From Planococcus citri (Eukaryota > Arthropoda > Insecta > Hemiptera > Pseudococcidae), in contig NC_088678.1 of assembly GCF_950023065.1 (NCBI RefSeq), forward strand, positions 40,724,580 through 40,788,579: a DNA stretch of 64,000 nucleotides, read 5' to 3'. Below, one piece after another: positions 26,601 through 34,805 of this stretch (position 1 is its first letter; each line of letters opens with the position of its first letter). Made by a program: the position numbers and the translations under genes. The notes below the pieces were generated by a model. The model was given only the letters and a program-made list of their open reading frames with translations, was not told where the DNA came from and did no database searches.

Positions 26601-27557
26601 CAATTTCCAAACTAATTTTTTCTGGTGAAAATTCTATGGAGAATAAAGTTTGCGATTGGAAAATTTTATGGGAAAAAATTTTCTAAGGGAAGAATATCTT
26701 GGGGGAACAATAAATTTTCTTCAGCTTGAGCTTTTTGAACAACCATACATTTTGAATTTCCATTATTTTTCTTCAGAACGTTTCAACAGATGCTCACAGT
26801 TCAACTTTTTTTGAGATATGAGCCTTCAAAGTATTGTCACTCGCTCCCCTTTCCACCTCATATTCTATTTGGTATTCGAAGGAAAATTTTGAATTTATTT
26901 ATGTATTATTTATCATAAGTACTTACGTCTTTACCAATGGTAAATTCCGTTTGAATTTCAATGGATGATTTTGATAATGATTTTTTCATGCTGATCGTGG
27001 GAATTGTTGGCAAAAACAATATTTTATGAGTATATGAAAGATTAATTTCACGGAAAAATTCTTTCTTGAAGGAGAAAATCAAAGTGATTTCATCCAAGTT
27101 ACCTCTAAAAAATTAGGTCAAAATGTTGTGAAAAACCGCGCCTCAAAAAGGTACCGCAAGGTATCACTCATAAAGTCACCAAAATTCTTTCATTCAATGC
27201 ACTTTAAAAATTTATTTTCCAGACATTGGCTCGATGAGCATCAGTAATACTTTAGGAGCGAACACATTGGACATACTGCTCAGCTTGGGAATGCCTTGGT
27301 TGGTGAAAACTTCGCTACCTCAATCGTACGGGGGTGGGTCAGTGCACTTATCAACCGGTGACCTGCTATTCAACTGCATCGGACTGGCGTCCAGCGTGCT
27401 GATATTAAACATAATAGCGGCCGTTAACCACTACCGCATGAACAGGATATTCGGATTTTCGTGTTTATTCAGTTATTTCGGCATTATTGTATTATTTGTA
27501 ATCGTAAGTTTAGGAATTGTGGGTATATTTTCGGTCAGCAATGGTACGGCTTGTTGA
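5599..27557 (+). CDS. NCKX/SLC24-like sodium/potassium/calcium exchanger, 8 exons
   Basis: The gene encodes a predicted K+-dependent Na+/Ca2+ exchanger of the plasma membrane (CaCA superfamily, SLC24-like). Eight exons (5599-5653, 10152-10385, 16284-16471, 17572-17788, 23342-23473, 24189-24377, 24500-24601, 27223-27557) join in phase at GT-AG borders into 483 codons. Residues 1-18 look like a signal peptide. The segment beginning DEFPADVFSQQQR, followed by a hydrophobic stretch, matches the family's first membrane region. Alpha-1 is in exon 3 (PDVAAATFMASATSVPEM, E118) and alpha-2 is in exons 7-8 (NIPE, E362; NTLD, D389). The charged middle of about 80 residues is the cytoplasmic loop. Family members usually have Asp at E362, GSAVFN where this has GGSVNN, and Thr-Ser before IPD where this has Gly-Asn. 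It is therefore a divergent paralogue whose ion selectivity cannot be assumed. The splice model is mine and untested. Confidence 0.88.
10044..10076. repeat. (TACC)n microsatellite
   Basis: A short perfect run of CCTA/CTAC tetramers in intron 1, the longest tandem form of the TAGGTACC words scattered through the window. Confidence 0.8.
10152..10385 (+). CDS. NCKX-like exon 2 (extracellular N-terminus and first membrane segment)
   Basis: The acceptor TTGTTGTCAG precedes 10152 and the donor CAG|GTTCGT follows 10385. The exon encodes a polar, Ser/Asn-rich stretch, then EFPADVFSQQQRIHG, then a hydrophobic helix ending FVCQDYFLPAVFCICS. This is the conserved block of SLC24 proteins just before the alpha-1 repeat. 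Phase 1 on both ends. Confidence 0.82.
10878..11116. mobile_element. MITE-like element with long terminal inverted repeats
   Basis: About 53 bp at 10878-10930 (starting GGGCCGAATTCATAGACGTT) is repeated in inverted orientation at about 11064-11116, with only a few mismatches. The interior is a short AT-rich segment without coding capacity, giving about 239 bp in all. This is the structure of a nonautonomous DNA transposon. I could not define a target-site duplication, so I do not assign a superfamily. It sits in intron 2 of the exchanger gene. Confidence 0.75.
12502..12829. repeat. Inverted-repeat element (about 29-bp arms)
   Basis: The segment GAGGAGCTTGTTGCAAAAAT at 12502 recurs inverted near 12802-12829 (ending GCAATGAGCTCC), with the arms continuing through AGCC(C)TTTGT. 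About 270 bp lie between. The interior has an open stretch but no recognisable domain. It resembles a degraded MITE. Confidence 0.55.
13424..14434 (+). CDS. Nested intronless ORF, retropepsin-like without the catalytic Asp
   Basis: An intact 336-codon reading frame lies inside intron 2 of the exchanger, on the same strand. The frame is open a little upstream, but 13424 is the first ATG. From about residue 165 it resembles the aspartic-protease region of the retrotransposon proteins in this window: VVPIKVPN, then ATGICTNVIS where they have DSGALPNVIS or DTGAIVSIIS, then YDFLLGVKWACNFGIGF as the second half of the fold. Asp is replaced by Ala, so proteolysis is not expected. The first 160 residues are unrecognised. 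It could be a domesticated retroelement fragment or a decaying insertion; the absence of stops over 1 kb in AT-rich DNA favours constraint. Confidence 0.55.
   Translation: MCFKCVLLKLHTPELRFVLPRNDNETNSCFYSGDEYLLVSEFHWLKKSRPNRMSIYRSRSRNNSIATVSLSSEIHPSNENFDRLDKRIVLKFIVKEISPILTYAKSGYQYPVTSCIISLDESTEVRYENGCVSVEVIRDPVCECDAVLGSRNDNENFPFVVPIKVPNCDVIFYGMIATGICTNVISSNMFDLLKRKNPDIRKHILRRPIQKKYKHLFGSDISYNFEHVMLPYEFGDGIFRGETFRLPCEVQSMTYDFLLGVKWACNFGIGFFRNSISLKNPRDGERIVYSYGSATRKFREIQRIRQVEYEPPDGEDYSTISALRRHIYFYMATNRF
14435..16283. other. Intron sequence, nothing recognised
   Basis: Remainder of exchanger intron 2. It is AT-rich and includes a short TTAC run at 14708-14727. No further exon or repeat is recognised. 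Confidence 0.6.
16284..16471 (+). CDS. NCKX-like exon 3 (alpha-1 repeat)
   Basis: The acceptor TTCCAG and donor AAG|GTAATT bound a 188-nt exon encoding the alpha-1 repeat. The conserved acidic residue E118 is present in the SVPEM motif. The usual GSAVFN of the following helix is replaced by GGSVNN. The exon ends in phase 0. Confidence 0.9.
17572..17788 (+). CDS. NCKX-like exon 4 (transmembrane segments after alpha-1)
   Basis: The acceptor TTTTTAACAG and strong donor C|GTAAGT flank 217 nt. The product begins SIKLEKWPLLRDS and has two hydrophobic helices, which matches the WPLFRD-helix-helix block of SLC24 exchangers. It ends in the cytoplasmic loop, phase 1. Confidence 0.85.
18706..19430. mobile_element. 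Foldback-like inverted repeat with 33-bp subrepeats
   Basis: The left arm (18706-18857) holds about four copies of a 33-bp unit containing GAATTGATTCCCA. The right arm (about 19258-19430) holds about five copies in the opposite orientation, containing TGGGAATCAATTCG. The inversion continues inward through a shared ACATCTCAAAAAA / TTTTTTGAGATG block at about 18884 and 19161. Tandem subrepeats inside long inverted termini are typical of foldback transposons. No transposase is visible and no ends or target duplication were defined. Confidence 0.7.
19695..20290. repeat. Degenerate minisatellite of GTCT runs and AAGGTCATTGACC
   Basis: Roughly 50-60-bp units alternate (GTCT)n-like tracts with (T)CAAGGTCATTGACC. 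About ten AAGGTCA or near copies can be picked out. Apparent open frames are products of the repetition, not genes. It lies in intron 4 of the exchanger. Confidence 0.7.
20291..23341. other. Intron 4 remainder, nothing recognised
   Basis: No exon is visible. The stretch has a more CpG-containing segment around 22290-22480, and a short direct run GTAGGTAGGT near 22740. Confidence 0.55.
23342..23473 (+). CDS. NCKX-like exon 5 (cytoplasmic loop)
   Basis: The acceptor TTTTATAG and donor T|GTAAGT bound 132 nt, open only in the frame demanded by exons 4 and 6. The product is charged (KLKPTQDQSKPPKD) with no membrane helix, as expected for the large intracellular loop, which is poorly conserved in the family. 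Support comes mainly from phase and splice sites. Confidence 0.65.
24189..24377 (+). CDS. NCKX-like exon 6 (end of loop, FP...PDC motif, membrane segment)
   Basis: The acceptor TTTTTCAG and donor G|GTACCT bound 189 nt. The product contains WKWFTFPIRFLLSSTVPDC followed by a membrane helix, equivalent to the family's P-x-x-x-P-L-x-x-T-x-P-D region that re-enters the membrane before alpha-2. Confidence 0.88.
24500..24601 (+). CDS. NCKX-like exon 7 (first half of alpha-2 repeat)
   Basis: The acceptor TTTCTGCAG and donor G|GTAAGA bound 102 nt. It encodes NVPDIVMGM and then CGNIPETSSAFINAR. The family consensus at this point is (T/S)SIPD; here Glu 362 replaces Asp. Confidence 0.88.
24602..26073. 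other. Intron 7, 5' part, nothing recognised
   Basis: AT-rich intron sequence with poly-T tracts and a G run at about 24792-24800. No coding signal is recognised. Confidence 0.55.
26074..26342. mobile_element. MITE-like palindromic element
   Basis: The block TAACATAGCTTGAGCTATAT plus TGTGTCATTTGCAT at 26074 recurs inverted at about 26308-26342 with two mismatches, and a weaker AAGCCAAA/TTTGGCTT match continues inward. The element is about 269 bp with no coding capacity. It lies in intron 7 of the exchanger. Confidence 0.7.
27223..27557 (+). CDS. NCKX-like exon 8 (second half of alpha-2, C-terminal helices)
   Basis: The acceptor TTTTCCAG starts the terminal exon. DIGSMSISNTLGANTLDILL corresponds to the conserved GDMAVSNS.GSNVFDIL segment with D389 kept. 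Two or three hydrophobic helices follow, with a TGA stop at 27555-27557. Confidence 0.9.
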
Positions 27558-28108
27558 TTCTGGCGCTCGTTTATACGTCTTTCTGTACACAATGCTATAC
27601 ACAGACAGACAGAGCTACGGGCTGAATATGCGAAGGAGAGGGCGACGACTGACGCGACGCGACCAAACGATCGAAATCTACGTAGTATTTTATTGAGTAA
27701 ACCTCGTCAGCTTTTCAACTACATACTTTCTTTCCCTGTTTCCCTTCACTTGTTACCCGATCATAGTGGTCGTAATCGACGATCGTTAGAAAAACACTCT
27801 CTCCTTCTTTGTCTCTCTCGCAGGCAAATATTAATACACGAGAAACTGTATTGTAATGTATTCAAATTTTACGTAGAGTATTTCATTGGTAAAACGGCAC
27901 GGTGGCCCTACATTCTGCGGCGAGGTACGAGTATTCCGCCATTTTAAAACAAATATATAAGCTCATTTCAGATGCATAAATTGTTCAGGGATTTCGGAAT
28001 CCCCTGTTGAGAAGATAATCAAAATACTATGAACTCTATGGTGGCACAAGTGAAGATTAATTCTAGTCAACGGTCTATTGCTTTCGGTATATAGCCCAGT
28101 ATCTTTCG

Positions 28109-28354
28109 ATGCTCACCCTGCTCCTTTCGCTCTGTCCAGTCCTCAGTGTCGCTTTATTCCTCTACGCCTTACTTGCCTACCCATATCTTCTCAATTTTCG
28201 CTGTATTCTGGCTGTCCTTCTCTGCACGCACCTATGCCTAGTATCAGACATCGGTAAGGCGAGACCGAAAGGGAATAGTCGTAGATACTCCTTGAAACTA
28301 GCTCATAATATAATCTTATACGATCGCTACCTATGGATGGCGGTGTGCGTTTAG
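28109..28354 (+). CDS. Hydrophobic 81-codon ORF, possible exon
   Basis: Starts at ATG 28109 and encodes about 50 strongly hydrophobic residues (two possible helices), then a basic tail. A CAG acceptor-like site lies 15 nt upstream and a donor-like G|GTAAGG follows SDI within the frame at about 28254, so it could be an exon rather than a complete gene. I do not recognise the family. It may be chance reading within the exchanger 3' UTR. Confidence 0.25.
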   Translation: MLTLLLSLCPVLSVALFLYALLAYPYLLNFRCILAVLLCTHLCLVSDIGKARPKGNSRRYSLKLAHNIILYDRYLWMAVCV

Positions 28355-30138
28355 AGAACGGACGAAACCCGTTATGAATATCTTAAATGCTTAATTACTT
28401 CTAAAGTTGGCAACATTTTACCCGGCTTCGAGTTTCCGTCGTTTGTGCAACGTTCACCTATCTTAGGCCGGCTCTTCAGTCTCTTCTCTACGCGTCGAGC
28501 AATTGAATTTTGATAACGATATATCAACAACTTCGACTCGCGAATCGATTTCGGATTTCATTACACTCGGAGAATCTTCTCACTTAGTCTAAATCTACCT
28601 CCTATGTATAAATCCGAGATTATTAAATAGGTTTTATTATTATTACATATTCGCACCAGGGTTTTAGATACCTTGCTGTCGTGGTGTACAAAATTATACC
28701 TTATACGCCGCCACATATACATAAGGGGTCTATGTTCTACCCTCTGCTTATGTCTACGAAGCCCAATATACGTACATGTAGTTTTCCATTGCTATAGTTA
28801 TCTGCATTATACATATAACTGTGATAATAATGGCGCGATGATTCGCACCCATGCATACACCACGACTGCCACATTATTTACAGCTGTTTAGCGCGGTGAA
28901 GTTATTATTCTCGAGTAATAATTAATGACGATTATTCGAACTGCCATCCACTTAAATCAACATAAGCTCTGAAAGGCAATGTTGGGAGTTTATATTGAGT
29001 CCGAATTCTTTAGATAAGCCATGTTGATTATTCACTTTGGGGAATTAATCATGATACCTATACATACTTGAATTTACTTGGTAGTTAAAAAATTGTGTCA
29101 TTTTTATGTAGGTAGATACCTTATCTTGATTTATATTTCCTTTCTTATTGATCGAGAAAATTTATTATGAGTAAAGCTTAATTTATATTATGTGCTCTTT
29201 TCACTTTTGCTTACATATACTGTCGTCATGTTTTGCGTCTTCGGTGATTGCTCGTATGATTGTAACATCCAAGGTTTCTCTATTCTCTGAAAGAAATCGC
29301 TGGATTTTTTCCTCAACGATTTGGATTTAAATATTTCTGGCCTCTCTAAAGCTTCGAGCCCGAATTTTAATTTCTCTAGAAAACGCGGAAATCGATTTGA
29401 GCGGCTAAAAATCGTGTTGTGGCTCCTTCTCAACCAGTTTAACGAGTTTCAGGTAGACACTCGAAGTTTGATTTTTTTTCATCGGCAGCATGAATCGAAA
29501 CATTGAAAAAAAAACGTTTTTGTCCGAAGAGAATATTTTTGAAATTTACATGAATGGCTGTAGGATCTTGTCTAAAACCGCCCCCTCTCCCATTCAAATC
29601 AAATTTCATCATTTCGGGGCATTCTGGAGCGTACAGCATGCAAGATTTTCAAGTTCTCCAGATTTCCTAAGACGAGGTCTGATTTTCGGGCTAATAATTG
29701 AAGCCTTGAGTGTGTATTTTTTACCACACTTACGAGTTGAAAAATCTGTAGGTAAAATATGAATAGGTAGGGAATGAAAAATTGTTATCAAAAAAACACC
29801 CTCCGGGAGTCGCTCAAAAATGAACTTAATACGCCACAATTCAGTTTTTTAACTTCACAAAATTAATTTCCACGTCTTCTGGAGAAATTTGAAAATTCTG
29901 TAGAAAACGAAAATCGTTGCGCTAATAGTGGTTCTTGAAAATTGTGGAATTTGGTTGGGGGAGGGGGAGAGGGTTGATATCAGTTTCAGGAATAATTTTC
30001 ATCATTTTTACTAAAAAAACAACATTTTTTTTTATAAACATAAATCAATTTTGAATTCTTAAAAATTCAGCAAAAATTGATATTCCAATTTTGCTGAAGT
30101 GGACTGATCTATTCCATTACCCATTGAATTCCACTTTG

Positions 30139-30142
30139 AAAT
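30139..30142. repeat. Target-site duplication, left copy (AAAT)
   Basis: AAAT immediately before the left LTR is repeated at 47390-47393 immediately after the right LTR. This marks the insertion boundaries. Confidence 0.8.
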
Positions 30143-30720
30143 TGATAAAATAATATTGTGTCGTAGGTACCTACTAAATATACGTTCGTATATTCGATAC
30201 CTACTGACTAATTACCTACTCGAATAAGCAGGTAATCGGATACGGAGATGTACTAGTGTAATTGTAATAAAGCTAATTACTTACCTCGGCTATGGGTTTT
30301 ATAGTACACTACCGAACACAATAAATTATCATACGCAAAGTTCGTGTAAACGAATGTATTATTGTCAGAAATGACACAATACTTAAACCGACTCGGAGTA
30401 ATAAAAGGGTTCAATACAACGATTATTCGGGGGGAATTACAAATTACGTTAACACTACTAAATTATTACTAAATTATAAAATATACAAAAACACTTTAAA
30501 CCTAGGGCCGGAGCTCTAAAGAATTAAGGACATATTAACTTGGCAACTCGTATACTCGCGGATTCGAACTACGAGTTGGTCCAGTTGCCAAAGAAGCTGG
30601 AAGGCTCATTTGACACCTTGACCACTCATTGTTACCAACCACATCACCGAACGGTGCTGGAAGGGTTAAATTACCTGTTTATACACATACGTGTTACCAT
30701 TAAGGCATATCCGTCTAACA
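30143..30720 (-). repeat. 3' LTR of the giant element
   Basis: 578 bp, starting TGTTAGACGG and ending TTATCA when read on the minus strand, giving TG...CA ends. It matches 46812-47389 except for one base seen (T at 30159 versus G). The apparent open frame inside it is shared by both LTRs and is not a gene. Confidence 0.95.
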
Positions 30721-30732
30721 TATGCCCTCCGA
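30721..30732 (-). promoter_or_regulatory. Candidate polypurine tract
   Basis: Immediately inside the 3' LTR, the element strand reads CGGAGGGCATA before TGTTAG. The short GGAGGG purine block is where plus-strand priming is expected, although the CATA next to the LTR makes it imperfect. Confidence 0.4.
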
Positions 30733-30774
30733 GGTTTACTCAGCTATGACTCAGCGAGCTAAGTTCCCAGCAGA

Positions 30775-30966
30775 GGAAATCACGGTGTGAGACATAAACA
30801 TGACTTAATGATAACACTGTCCGTACGGACCCTGCTGCCCCCCATGAGTTTCTCGGGTGAGAAATTGGTGAGCAGAGAAGAAAGAAGAAAATTCTCAAAT
30901 TTGGAACCACAGCGCACCCTAGGTGTTGAAGCAGGCGCGTACGTGACCCACTGAGCCACCAGAGAT
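30775..30966 (-). mobile_element. tRNA-derived SINE-like sequence
   Basis: On the minus strand, GGTGGCTCAGTGGGTCACG contains a good pol III A box (TGGCTCAGTGG, 30948-30958). A GGTTCCAA B-box-like motif lies 40 nt downstream (30901-30908). The layout between them (CGCGCCTGCTTCAACACC) is typical of tRNA-headed SINEs. It lies in the 3' noncoding part of the giant element. The 3' end of the SINE is not defined. Confidence 0.5.
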
Positions 30967-32444
30967 CGATCACTCGAAATACAATGTACTCAACAAATAC
31001 ACGTAACTACCTAGCTGTAGCCTAGGATACACGACATCGAAAAAGTTGCCAGTTAGCAATAATATGATCCTTTTTTGTTTCAGATATCCGTCCAAAAAGG
31101 TGAGAATATGGATCGATTGAAGATAAGCCGCCTGAGCTCTGAACGATGAAGCGAATAAGAGCTACGTACGTAGCTGCGAGTTCGATGTCCAAGTCAACAT
31201 GTCCAAAACAGGTGAGAACCGGTTACCAACTATTGCTATTATTTCGATGTAACTACTGTGAATAATAATCAAAAATAAAATAAACAAAAAAAAAAAAAAT
31301 ATTAAATTTGGATTTAAACTAGGCTCGTAATTATACACCTTGTATACTAACACAATTGTTTCTATTTTTATGTTTCAGGTCTATGGGTCATTAGCGCCTC
31401 CGAGCCGGTTCTATTTATCGTCGTAAATATTCTTAGTAAATAAGTGCAAGTTGTAAAAAGAAAAGTGTGCAAATTTAAGAATAAGTTTGTACTTTTATTT
31501 GTATTTGAGTTACAACATGCATTATAGGATATTGATTATTGTTTATTGAGAAAAAATAAAAATAAATATCAATACTATTTCGTTAACTAATTTAGACACT
31601 CAGTCTTAAAATTTCAGTCTTTGAAATTAAACATAGGGAAAATAATCAACGATAAAAAATAAGGTCGTTAAGACAAAGAAATGCTACTTACGTAGACATA
31701 GCGTAAAAAAAAAAAAAAATCACTGAATTCATACACGAACTGTTATACCACCTCGAACGTGTAGAAAAATTATAAACGTAAAGTACAAACATAACGTAAT
31801 ACTAAAAAGAAAAAAAAATAAAAAAGTAAAAATGGGTAATACTTGTCGAAAAACAATAAACAAATCTTCGAGGTTATTTTTAGTCCTAAGACTCTAAATG
31901 TGGTACATACGTACGCCTTACAACTAATGCCAAAGTAATAACCTCTCAAAAAAAAAAAAAAAAAATCTTGATTTTGCTTAATTTTAACTCAAACAACTAC
32001 ATAACATTGTAAAAAACTTAAATAAACACGCTTTTTTAGGCTTACGTCACGATTCGGTGGTAAATATTTACAGAAAAGTCACAATTGGTAATTTTAATGG
32101 ATACTCCATTATGTCAAAGATTGGGTAGTATTCGAACGAAGGTAACGAAATTTATCACTTTCAAACTACACGAGAAAAATTTTGAGTAATTAAGAAAACA
32201 TGTTGCATCGATAAAAAAATCCTTAGTTGCCAAAGTTCCAACATTTATTACCAAAAGATCGATGCAAAATTACTCGTACGAGTATTGATTTTGAATAGAA
32301 TGGGACAATTCCTCTTTTTCAATTTTTTCTGGTCTACATTTTTCCAGCAGGAGCTTCATAGTACCATGCAAAAGTAAGCAATAACAATGACGTACGTCAA
32401 TATCATGCTGTTAGATTGAAAGTGATAAATTGTACAAACGAACC
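30967..32444. other. 3' noncoding region of the giant element
   Basis: About 1.5 kb with A-rich runs (31288-31300, 31711-31720, 31950-31965) and no open frame of note on the element strand. It probably carries 3' UTR and packaging or export functions, but no motif is recognised. Confidence 0.5.
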
Positions 32445-34805
32445 TTATTCGAGCATTTCTTCGTCCGTGGTTAGATTTGGAGCGGTTGTCGCATCGCCGT
32501 CGGTTTTTCCAGTATTTTCAGCTTGCTGATTTTCATCGTCGCTCAGATCTGAGACCGTGGTGGATAGCGATTTCATGTCTTCGTCAATATGGAGTTTGGA
32601 ATCGACGGAATCGTTATTGGCATCGTCGTTGTTATCCGGCTGAGGCGTTGGTGGCCGTGCTTCCTGTTCGTTCGCTCGAACGCCCGAAAAACCTTCGCTT
32701 TCGTCAATTTTTTCTTCGGCCGTTGAAACGTCGTCGTTGGTACGGTTTTCGGAGTCTTGGCCGGCGGTAAGGTTTACCCAACTCTCGGTGTGTGCGGCTT
32801 TCGTCGATGGGCCAGGTTGGGCATCGTCTTCAGTCAAATCGTGGACGGCCTGGTGCGGCTGAGCGTCGCGCGACGTCGAAGCTGGGCCATGCGTCAGCTG
32901 GCGGTTGTCAGTCGTCGACGAAGATTCATTTTCGGATTGCGATTCTGCCGTCGGGTTGCAAAGAAGATTTTCGGGTTCTCGATACCGTTGACGTATTGCC
33001 TCGCTGGCATCGTTGGTTGGCGGAATGAACGTGTGCCGTATCCATACCGCGAACTCCTCATGTTCCTGTATTGTGTACATGGGAGGTCGTTCACCTACTG
33101 TCGGGGTGTAGTTCACGAACCACGGATAAGGGTCGATCAATGCGTAGCGTCCGCCGAGCATGGTGCTGTAGTTCACCTCAAACACTGACATGACCGAAGC
33201 GTATACAGTTTCATCTTGCTCCGCGTGTTGAATAATTGGCACAGCATAAATTTCACGCACTCCGCGGTCGCGGCAAATCTTGATTAATCTGCGAAATAGT
33301 TCTTTGAATTCTTCGCTGTCGAAATTATCGAACGCATCAAGATTACCAATGGAGATGATGAGGCGAGGCGGTAACCGTTTGAAACTTGCGAGCGTGCTGA
33401 TGAATTCTCGAATACGAATCTCGCGTCCATACAGACCGGGATGCATGTATTCGCGTATATCGCGTTGGTACATAATCCATTCAGCTACACCTAGCACAAA
33501 TCCATCACCAGCCAATAACACGTCTTGTGCGGCGACCGCCGATCTCGCGTCATTTTCGCCGACAAATACGCCAAGTGTCGTAAACTCGTGAGGTAGTGCG
33601 TTGAGCGGATAGAACGGCTTGAGCATTTTGGAGTCGATCTTGAATTTTTTGTAGAAACGATTGTGGCTTTTCGAAAGATTGGCCATGCAGTGCGGTCTTT
33701 GTTTCTCGGCAGGTTTCGCAGGCTCGGTGATGAATTTGCTCGTTGGATTGCGTGCGGTAGGTGGAATCGCCTCGTATCTGTCGTTGCTTGGCGCTGGACC
33801 AGATCGAAGGGGTCGGAAGCCCATGGTTGCGATCGATCCATCTGCATTATATTGGGGTAGATCTCGCATCGGCGTATCGTATTCGTAGTTGGACAGTGCG
33901 GCAGCAGCGTGCAAATTCGTAGGTCGGCGGTGAGACGTAGTATTATCGAAAGGCCGTACGGTCGCTACGTTTCCAGAAGACGTACCAGGTGTCGGCGATG
34001 TCACGTTCGTGGCGTTGGTCGTCGAAGTTGTAGCGCTTGTAGCGGGATTTGCCGGAGTCGTATCGGTATTCGTCGAAGTCGTCGAAGTCGTGGATACACG
34101 TCGCTGATCGGTGGTACTAGTGACAGCTGCGTTACGATTAGGCATATTGCGACTGGCTATATTGACTCGCGGCGGCCTGGTAGCTTGGTTACGATTTACG
34201 AGCGTAGCGTTCTCGTTACGTAGTTGGCGATTGACTTCTCGCTGGTGCTGCAATTGATTTTGTAAGCGGCGAATCGTCGCATCTCTATCTTGCACCGATT
34301 CGCGATAATTTTCCATGATGTATTCATACCTCGAAATTCGCTGGCGGGCCGCGTCGAGTTCAATTTGTGGGTCCGGACGGGCAATTGGAGCTGCGGCGAT
34401 TTGATCGGTTGCCGGACTAATGAAATTCGCGTCGAGTGGCCTTATCGCTCGGTTACAATTCAGCTCTGGGCATAATACAAAATTGCCATTTTCGTCGGAA
34501 GCCATAGACTCACCTCGCATTTGGCTAAGGCAAAACGGGTGAAAAGCGTGGCAGTGCGTGGCGGCCAGCGTCGGTAAATTATCATGACTTACTCGTTGGT
34601 TTGGGTCGAAAATCGGTTTGTGACATTTGGAGCACAAGATTACCGTAATTTGGTCGTCGGCCATGGTTGAATTCACTCGCGATCGGTAAAGTTTTTCCAC
34701 GAATCGTACACACGTACCCGAGATGTCGAACACTCTGCGTTCGTAGATATATACTTCGCGACACACCGACACTAAAGGATTATCGTACTCGCAGTATTTA
34801 CACAT
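32445..34805 (-). CDS. RING-coiled coil-SGNH-like protein of the giant element
   Basis: 786 codons in the position where env sits in related retroviruses; no signal peptide or membrane helix is visible. The first ATG is at 34805; an in-frame ATG at 34664 (MADDQ) is an alternative start. Residues 58-117 look like a RING-H2 variant: C58-x2-C61, then H84/C85-H86-x2-H89-x2-C92, then C112-x4-C117. About 145-207 is a charged coiled coil, followed by a Ser/Thr/Asn-rich linker. Residues 420-615 resemble an SGNH hydrolase: AGDG at 432-435 for block I and IGNLD near 487-490 for block III, with the block V DxxH not seen. The tail is acidic and disordered, with VHDLTEDD (654-661) resembling a SUMO-interacting motif. 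A role as a ubiquitin ligase is inference only. Confidence 0.75.
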   Translation of the reverse strand: MCKYCEYDNPLVSVCREVYIYERRVFDISGTCVRFVEKLYRSRVNSTMADDQITVILCSKCHKPIFDPNQRVSHDNLPTLAATHCHAFHPFCLSQMRGESMASDENGNFVLCPELNCNRAIRPLDANFISPATDQIAAAPIARPDPQIELDAARQRISRYEYIMENYRESVQDRDATIRRLQNQLQHQREVNRQLRNENATLVNRNQATRPPRVNIASRNMPNRNAAVTSTTDQRRVSTTSTTSTNTDTTPANPATSATTSTTNATNVTSPTPGTSSGNVATVRPFDNTTSHRRPTNLHAAAALSNYEYDTPMRDLPQYNADGSIATMGFRPLRSGPAPSNDRYEAIPPTARNPTSKFITEPAKPAEKQRPHCMANLSKSHNRFYKKFKIDSKMLKPFYPLNALPHEFTTLGVFVGENDARSAVAAQDVLLAGDGFVLGVAEWIMYQRDIREYMHPGLYGREIRIREFISTLASFKRLPPRLIISIGNLDAFDNFDSEEFKELFRRLIKICRDRGVREIYAVPIIQHAEQDETVYASVMSVFEVNYSTMLGGRYALIDPYPWFVNYTPTVGERPPMYTIQEHEEFAVWIRHTFIPPTNDASEAIRQRYREPENLLCNPTAESQSENESSSTTDNRQLTHGPASTSRDAQPHQAVHDLTEDDAQPGPSTKAAHTESWVNLTAGQDSENRTNDDVSTAEEKIDESEGFSGVRANEQEARPPTPQPDNNDDANNDSVDSKLHIDEDMKSLSTTVSDLSDDENQQAENTGKTDGDATTAPNLTTDEEMLE

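Larger units (their letters stand above)
27558..30142. other. 3' UTR and intergenic region downstream of exchanger
   Basis: The first kilobase is richer in CG dinucleotides than its surroundings and probably includes the exchanger 3' UTR. An ATTAAA at 28622 is a possible but unproven poly(A) signal. A hydrophobic open frame at 28109-28354 is listed separately. Nothing is recognised from 29000 to 30142. Confidence 0.45.

Noticed and set aside
30540..30749. Open frame on the plus strand inside the LTR (repeated at 47209)
   Set aside because: It is duplicated only because both LTRs carry it, runs antisense to the element and has no domain.
32477..34475. Many plus-strand ORFs over the RING-SGNH gene
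   Set aside because: Antisense shadows of a long, CG-richer coding region; no domain and no independent start context.
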